From: Sphingopyxis flava
GTDB lineage: Bacteria; Pseudomonadota; Alphaproteobacteria; Sphingomonadales; Sphingomonadaceae
Length of the DNA stretch: 64,000 nucleotides
Direction of reading: 5' to 3'
Assembly: GCF_900168005.1 (NCBI RefSeq)
Contig: NZ_FUYP01000001.1
Coordinates: forward strand, 186,001 to 250,000
Positions 61,321 to 64,000 of this stretch are shown one piece after another. Positions within the stretch are counted from its first letter, which is position 1; each line of letters opens with the position of its first letter. The translations under genes and the position numbers were made by a program. The notes below the pieces were generated by a model. That model searched no databases and was not told where the DNA came from. It saw only the letters and a list, made by a program, of their open reading frames with translations.

Positions 61321-62162
61321 AGGGACGGGCCATCCGATACAGCGCCGAGGAAATGGCGTGGCTGGAAGAAAGCCGGCTTATGGTCATCTCGGACTATCAC
61401 CGGGCGTTCGTCGAGCGGTTCGGGCGCGATGACGTGGCGCTGTCGCACCTGAATCAGCTTCGCAAGCGCAAGGGGTGGAAGGTCGGCCGCGACGGCGCGC
61501 GATATAAAGGGCGCCTGAGAACCTTCAACTCCGAAGAAACGAAGTGGCTTAGCGACAATCGCACGCTGCCGATCAAGGAATATCTCGCGGGATTTCAGGC
61601 GGTGTTTGATCGGCCTGACGTGACAGAGCGCAAGCTCCACGCCTTGCGCAAGGCTCAGGACTGGAAAACTGGTCGGACCGGAAAATTTGAGAAGGGCAAT
61701 GAGCCGCATAACAAGGGAAAGAAGTGCCCTGAGGGTGTCGGCGGACGCCACCCAAACGCTCGCCGCACCCAGTTCAAGAAGGGCAACGTTCCCCACAACG
61801 CGCAATACCTGGGCCATGAGCGAGTTTCGAAAGATGGCTATGTCGAGATCAGCGTCGACGAGACGAACCCTCACACGGGATTCGAGAGGCGCTATGTCCT
61901 CAAACATCGCTGGGTCTGGGAGAAGGCGAACGGACCGGTCCCAGATGGATATGCGCTCAAGTGCCTCGACGGCAACAAGCTGAACTGCGACCCGAGCAAT
62001 TGGGAGCTCGTCGAGCGCGGCCTTCTGCCACACCTGAACGGCGGGCGACATCGCAAGCACCTAGCCTATGACGAAGCCGCACCCGAACTGCGGCCGGTCG
62101 TCATGACGCAGGCCAAGCTAAGGCATCGCCTGGGCAAGGTGCGCAGAAAGCTCTCCGCATGA
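61317..62162 (+). CDS. HNH endonuclease with N-terminal DNA-binding modules
   Basis: A 281-aa protein. Residues 5-110 contain two similar helical modules (IRYSAEEMAWLEESRLMVIS and RTFNSEETKWLSDNRTLPIK) each followed by LRKRKGWKVGR or LRKAQDWKTGR. A basic linker (GKFEKGNEPHNKGKKCPEGV; FKKGNVPHNAQYLG) resembles NUMOD repeats. The HNH fold is at 190-250 (YVLKHRWVWEKANGPVPDGY, LKCLDGNKLNCDPSNWELVE). It may be a free-standing homing-type or phage DNA-processing nuclease. Confidence 0.85.
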   Translation: MKGRAIRYSAEEMAWLEESRLMVISDYHRAFVERFGRDDVALSHLNQLRKRKGWKVGRDGARYKGRLRTFNSEETKWLSDNRTLPIKEYLAGFQAVFDRPDVTERKLHALRKAQDWKTGRTGKFEKGNEPHNKGKKCPEGVGGRHPNARRTQFKKGNVPHNAQYLGHERVSKDGYVEISVDETNPHTGFERRYVLKHRWVWEKANGPVPDGYALKCLDGNKLNCDPSNWELVERGLLPHLNGGRHRKHLAYDEAAPELRPVVMTQAKLRHRLGKVRRKLSA

Positions 62163-62326
62163 TCTGGTCCCGCATCTTCAAGGCGCGCCAACGCTTCACG
62201 CCTGCACTCAGTCTGGACCGCGACGCGAGCGGCCGGTTCGTGTCCGAGCATCGCCGGAAGGTGCGCGCCAAGTGCCGCGAGATATGCGGCGAGATCCACC
62301 GCGATGTGCCGGAGGTTCTGCGATGA
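62159..62326 (+). CDS. Small basic phage protein (55 aa)
   Basis: MIWSRIFKARQRFTPALSLD, RDASGRFVSEHRRKVRAKCR, EICGEIHRDVPEVLR. Coupled by 4-base overlaps to both neighbours. No family recognised. Confidence 0.5.
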   Translation: MIWSRIFKARQRFTPALSLDRDASGRFVSEHRRKVRAKCREICGEIHRDVPEVLR

Positions 62327-63438
62327 GCTCTGAAACTTCAGCCTGGGCGAAAGAACAGGTCTGCGGTGATCGCACCGTCAAGGCCGTGCTGCGCGAGATT
62401 GCGAACTGGGCCCGGCCGGACGGCCTTGTCGAGTTTCTTTCCGTGAAGCGCATTGCCGCCGTGATCGAGGTCAGCCCGCGGACGGTGCAACGCTGCATAG
62501 CGCAGCTGGAAGAGCCGACACTGGAGCATCCCGGCCGGCTCGGCCTGTTGCGCCGCGTCGAGCGGTTTCGAGAGGATGGCGGCCAGAGCGCGTGTGGCTT
62601 CGTGCTGCTCGGATACCAGCCACCGATGGGCGTTGTCCCCCGTGACAATTTGTCACCCCCCCCTGACACCATGTCACCCCCTCCCCCTGACAAAATGTCA
62701 GGGGACCCGGTGACGCCGGTGTCACCCCTTAAAAGAGACAAGATACTTCCCCCTTCAGAGCCTAACGGCTCTGAGGCCCCCACGGCCAAAAATGACGATT
62801 CCGGAGAATTGGACGGCGCCGCACCGCGCCCCAAGGCCCATCCCCTGCCCGAGGACTGGACAGCGCCGCCGCTGCGCGAGCTGGGAGACGTTTCGCGCGG
62901 CCTCGTCATGCAATGGCCTTCCGGAGCCTATGAGACCGTGGCCGAGCAGTTCCGCATGCATTGGGCCGCGGCCTCTGGTCGGACGTCTCGGAAGACGAAC
63001 TGGGCAGCAGCTTGGGCCAAGTGGCTGATCACCGAACATGACCGCGTGATGCGAGCAGCGCGCGCCGGGACGAGCTTCTCATCATCCGCCCCAGCAACGC
63101 CGCTAGGGCCACCGCCGGAGCAGGCCCCGGTCGCGGCAAAGGCTGCCGAGGATGACCGGTCGGCGATCGTGCACAACCTGCTCGAGCGTGCTCTTGGCAG
63201 CCGCACATATGCGCGATGGATCAAGCCCGCTGCCATCACGTTCGATGACGGCGGCGCCGTTCTCACGTTCAGCTCGGACTTCCAGAAGTCCTATGCGGAG
63301 ACCAATCTGGGCCCCGCGATCGCGGTTGCCCTCGCTCGATCGGCGACGCCTGGCGAGCCTAGCGGCATCAAGTTCATCGTCGAAACGCCGGCGAGCCCGG
63401 CCAATCAGGAGGCTCTTCGTGATCAGCGCGCCGCGTAA
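62323..63438 (+). CDS. Replication initiator: winged helix plus DnaA N-terminal-like domain
   Basis: A 371-aa protein. Residues 10-100 are a winged helix of the phage/plasmid replication type (ETSAWAKEQVCGDRTVKAVL, FLSVKRIAAVIEVSPRTVQR). Residues 105-150 are a Pro-rich linker encoded by palindromic DNA. A domain with WPSGAYETVAEQFRMHWAAA and KTNWAAAWAKWL follows, as in lambda O-like and DnaT-like proteins. Residues about 290-355 match the DnaA N domain (IVHNLLERALGSRTYARWIK, PAAITFDDGGAVLTFSSDFQ). The last could load the host helicase. The start overlaps the upstream stop (ATGA). Confidence 0.82.
   Translation: MSSETSAWAKEQVCGDRTVKAVLREIANWARPDGLVEFLSVKRIAAVIEVSPRTVQRCIAQLEEPTLEHPGRLGLLRRVERFREDGGQSACGFVLLGYQPPMGVVPRDNLSPPPDTMSPPPPDKMSGDPVTPVSPLKRDKILPPSEPNGSEAPTAKNDDSGELDGAAPRPKAHPLPEDWTAPPLRELGDVSRGLVMQWPSGAYETVAEQFRMHWAAASGRTSRKTNWAAAWAKWLITEHDRVMRAARAGTSFSSSAPATPLGPPPEQAPVAAKAAEDDRSAIVHNLLERALGSRTYARWIKPAAITFDDGGAVLTFSSDFQKSYAETNLGPAIAVALARSATPGEPSGIKFIVETPASPANQEALRDQRAA
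62643..62724. repeat. Four spaced palindromes inside the initiator gene (candidate origin)
   Basis: TGACA-N3-TGTCA at 62643-62655 (ATT), 62664-62676 (CCA) and 62688-62700 (AAA), all perfect, plus a variant TGAC-N5-TGTCA at 62711-62724. Centres are 21, 24 and about 23 bases apart. The encoded peptide is low-complexity (NLSPPPDTMSPPPPDKMSGD), as in lambda O, whose gene holds the lambda origin. Confidence 0.7.
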
Positions 63439-64000
63439 CTTGGATGATATGTGGTGCATCCTGTCGACCAGTGGCGGCCGCACCTTGCCCCTCGCCCGGT
63501 CGTTGTGCGACGCGGGTATGGAAGTATGGGCGCCCACGCGCACAATTCGCCGTCCTGCCCCCGGACAGCGCCGGAACTTGCTGATGGGTCTGCGGCGCAA
63601 GATGATCGAGGTCGATGTTGCAATTCTCCCAGGCTTTGTCTTCGCGCGCGCTGATCGTATCAGCGATCTGGCAGCGATCGCGCACGATCCTGCATCCCCC
63701 CATCCTTCCTTTTCGGTATTTCAACTCGGAGGCCGCGCTCCGCTGGTAGCGGATAGCAGCCTGACGGGATTGCGAGACGAAGAGGCAGCCGCCCAGGCCA
63801 CTCTTGCCGCCTTGCGCGAAGCCGAAAGTCGGGAGGCCGCGCGCCGTGCGCGAGCCGAGCTTATGCGGACGAAGCGAGCACGCCGGGCTGCGCTGCGCCG
63901 CGAGCGTAGGCAGTTCGCAATCGGCGAGGCGGTTGAGATTGCGGAGATGCCGTCAATGGCAGGGATGACCGGCAGGATCATTGCGTCGAATTCCACGACC
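63419..64000 (+). CDS. NusG-like transcription factor (partial, runs off the window)
   Basis: GTG start (63419-63421) with AGGAGG 6-7 bases before. It overlaps the initiator gene end by 20 bases and is open to the window end (194 codons). The N-terminal NGN-type domain reads DDMWCILSTSGGRTLPLARS, LCDAGMEVWAPTRTIRRPAP, KMIEVDVAILPGFVFARADR. After a long charged helix comes a KOW-type segment, FAIGEAVEIAEMPSMAGMTG, RIIAS. It may be an antiterminator for the phage's later genes, like LoaP or RfaH in other systems. Confidence 0.7.
   Translation, partial: MISAPRNLDDMWCILSTSGGRTLPLARSLCDAGMEVWAPTRTIRRPAPGQRRNLLMGLRRKMIEVDVAILPGFVFARADRISDLAAIAHDPASPHPSFSVFQLGGRAPLVADSSLTGLRDEEAAAQATLAALREAESREAARRARAELMRTKRARRAALRRERRQFAIGEAVEIAEMPSMAGMTGRIIASNSTT

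Larger units (their letters stand above)
45803..64000. mobile_element. Integrated temperate phage or phage-derived element (left part)
   Basis: Starts at the 3' end of tRNA-Ser and runs past the window end. It has an integrase, a long leftward operon of small phage genes, a CI/LexA-like repressor between paired operators, a Cro-like gene, a rightward replication operon and a NusG-like gene. Gene overlap (ATGA/TGATG) is pervasive. No structural genes are within view, so a complete phage cannot be proved. The right attachment site lies outside the window. Confidence 0.9.

Overview
The window is high-GC alphaproteobacterial DNA, most likely from a sphingomonad (Sphingopyxis/Sphingomonas-like). 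The grounds are the smpB-dapA-slt-greB order, a ChpT phosphotransferase beside a che cluster, an alphaproteobacterial RpoH, bacterial Cdc48, and a DUF2312/GapR-type protein. This assignment rests on gene content and protein style, not on a search.

Positions 1-45710 are mostly ordinary chromosome. They hold smpB (partial), dapA, a lytic transglycosylase, a Gre factor, RNase P RNA and an AmpD-type amidase. A chemotaxis operon on the minus strand (cheA-cheW-cheY-cheB-cheR, with chpT just upstream) follows. Then come rluD, rpoH, an M23 peptidase, mtgA, a TPR protein, rsmB, guaB and a GGDEF protein. A three-gene RND efflux operon has a divergent TetR gene and a clear operator. Two MFS transporters, a DMT transporter, a GST-like protein, rpoZ, a PLD-family enzyme, a PmtA-like methyltransferase, a Cdc48-like AAA ATPase, a LysR regulator and a cyclophilin-type protein complete it, with tRNA-Trp, tRNA-Thr and tRNA-Ser. 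Between about 28.7 and 34.4 kb lies a more accessory stretch. It has a hipBA toxin-antitoxin pair with AT-rich palindromic control DNA, an SDR gene broken by a 1-base frameshift and carrying ten perfect copies of a hexamer, and an IS481-type element that truncated an NTF2-like gene. The IS hides its transposase ribosome-binding site in a perfect 34-bp palindrome.

From tRNA-Ser (45712-45802) to the window end is one integrated phage-like element whose right end is not in the window. It is laid out like the lambda immunity region. An integrase abuts the tRNA. A long leftward operon runs from 54457 down to about 48.0 kb. A CI/LexA-like repressor gene sits between two control regions, each with a pair of ATTCC-N4-GGAAT palindromes. 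A rightward operon starts with a Cro-like gene at 56220. The rightward genes include a GapR-like protein, a helicase-DNA methyltransferase fusion, an HNH nuclease, a replication initiator with a DnaA-N-like domain, and a NusG-like protein cut by the window end. The initiator gene contains four regularly spaced palindromes that look like an internal replication origin.

The most interesting candidate is directly downstream of the repressor, on its strand and translationally coupled to it: a HIRAN-domain protein followed by a three-helix membrane protein. This is the position that rexA and rexB hold in lambda, but the proteins are unrelated. I propose it as an unrecognised lysogen-expressed module, possibly for superinfection exclusion. 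Other unusual cargo includes a phage-borne peptide deformylase and a stand-alone LexA-type DNA-binding protein.
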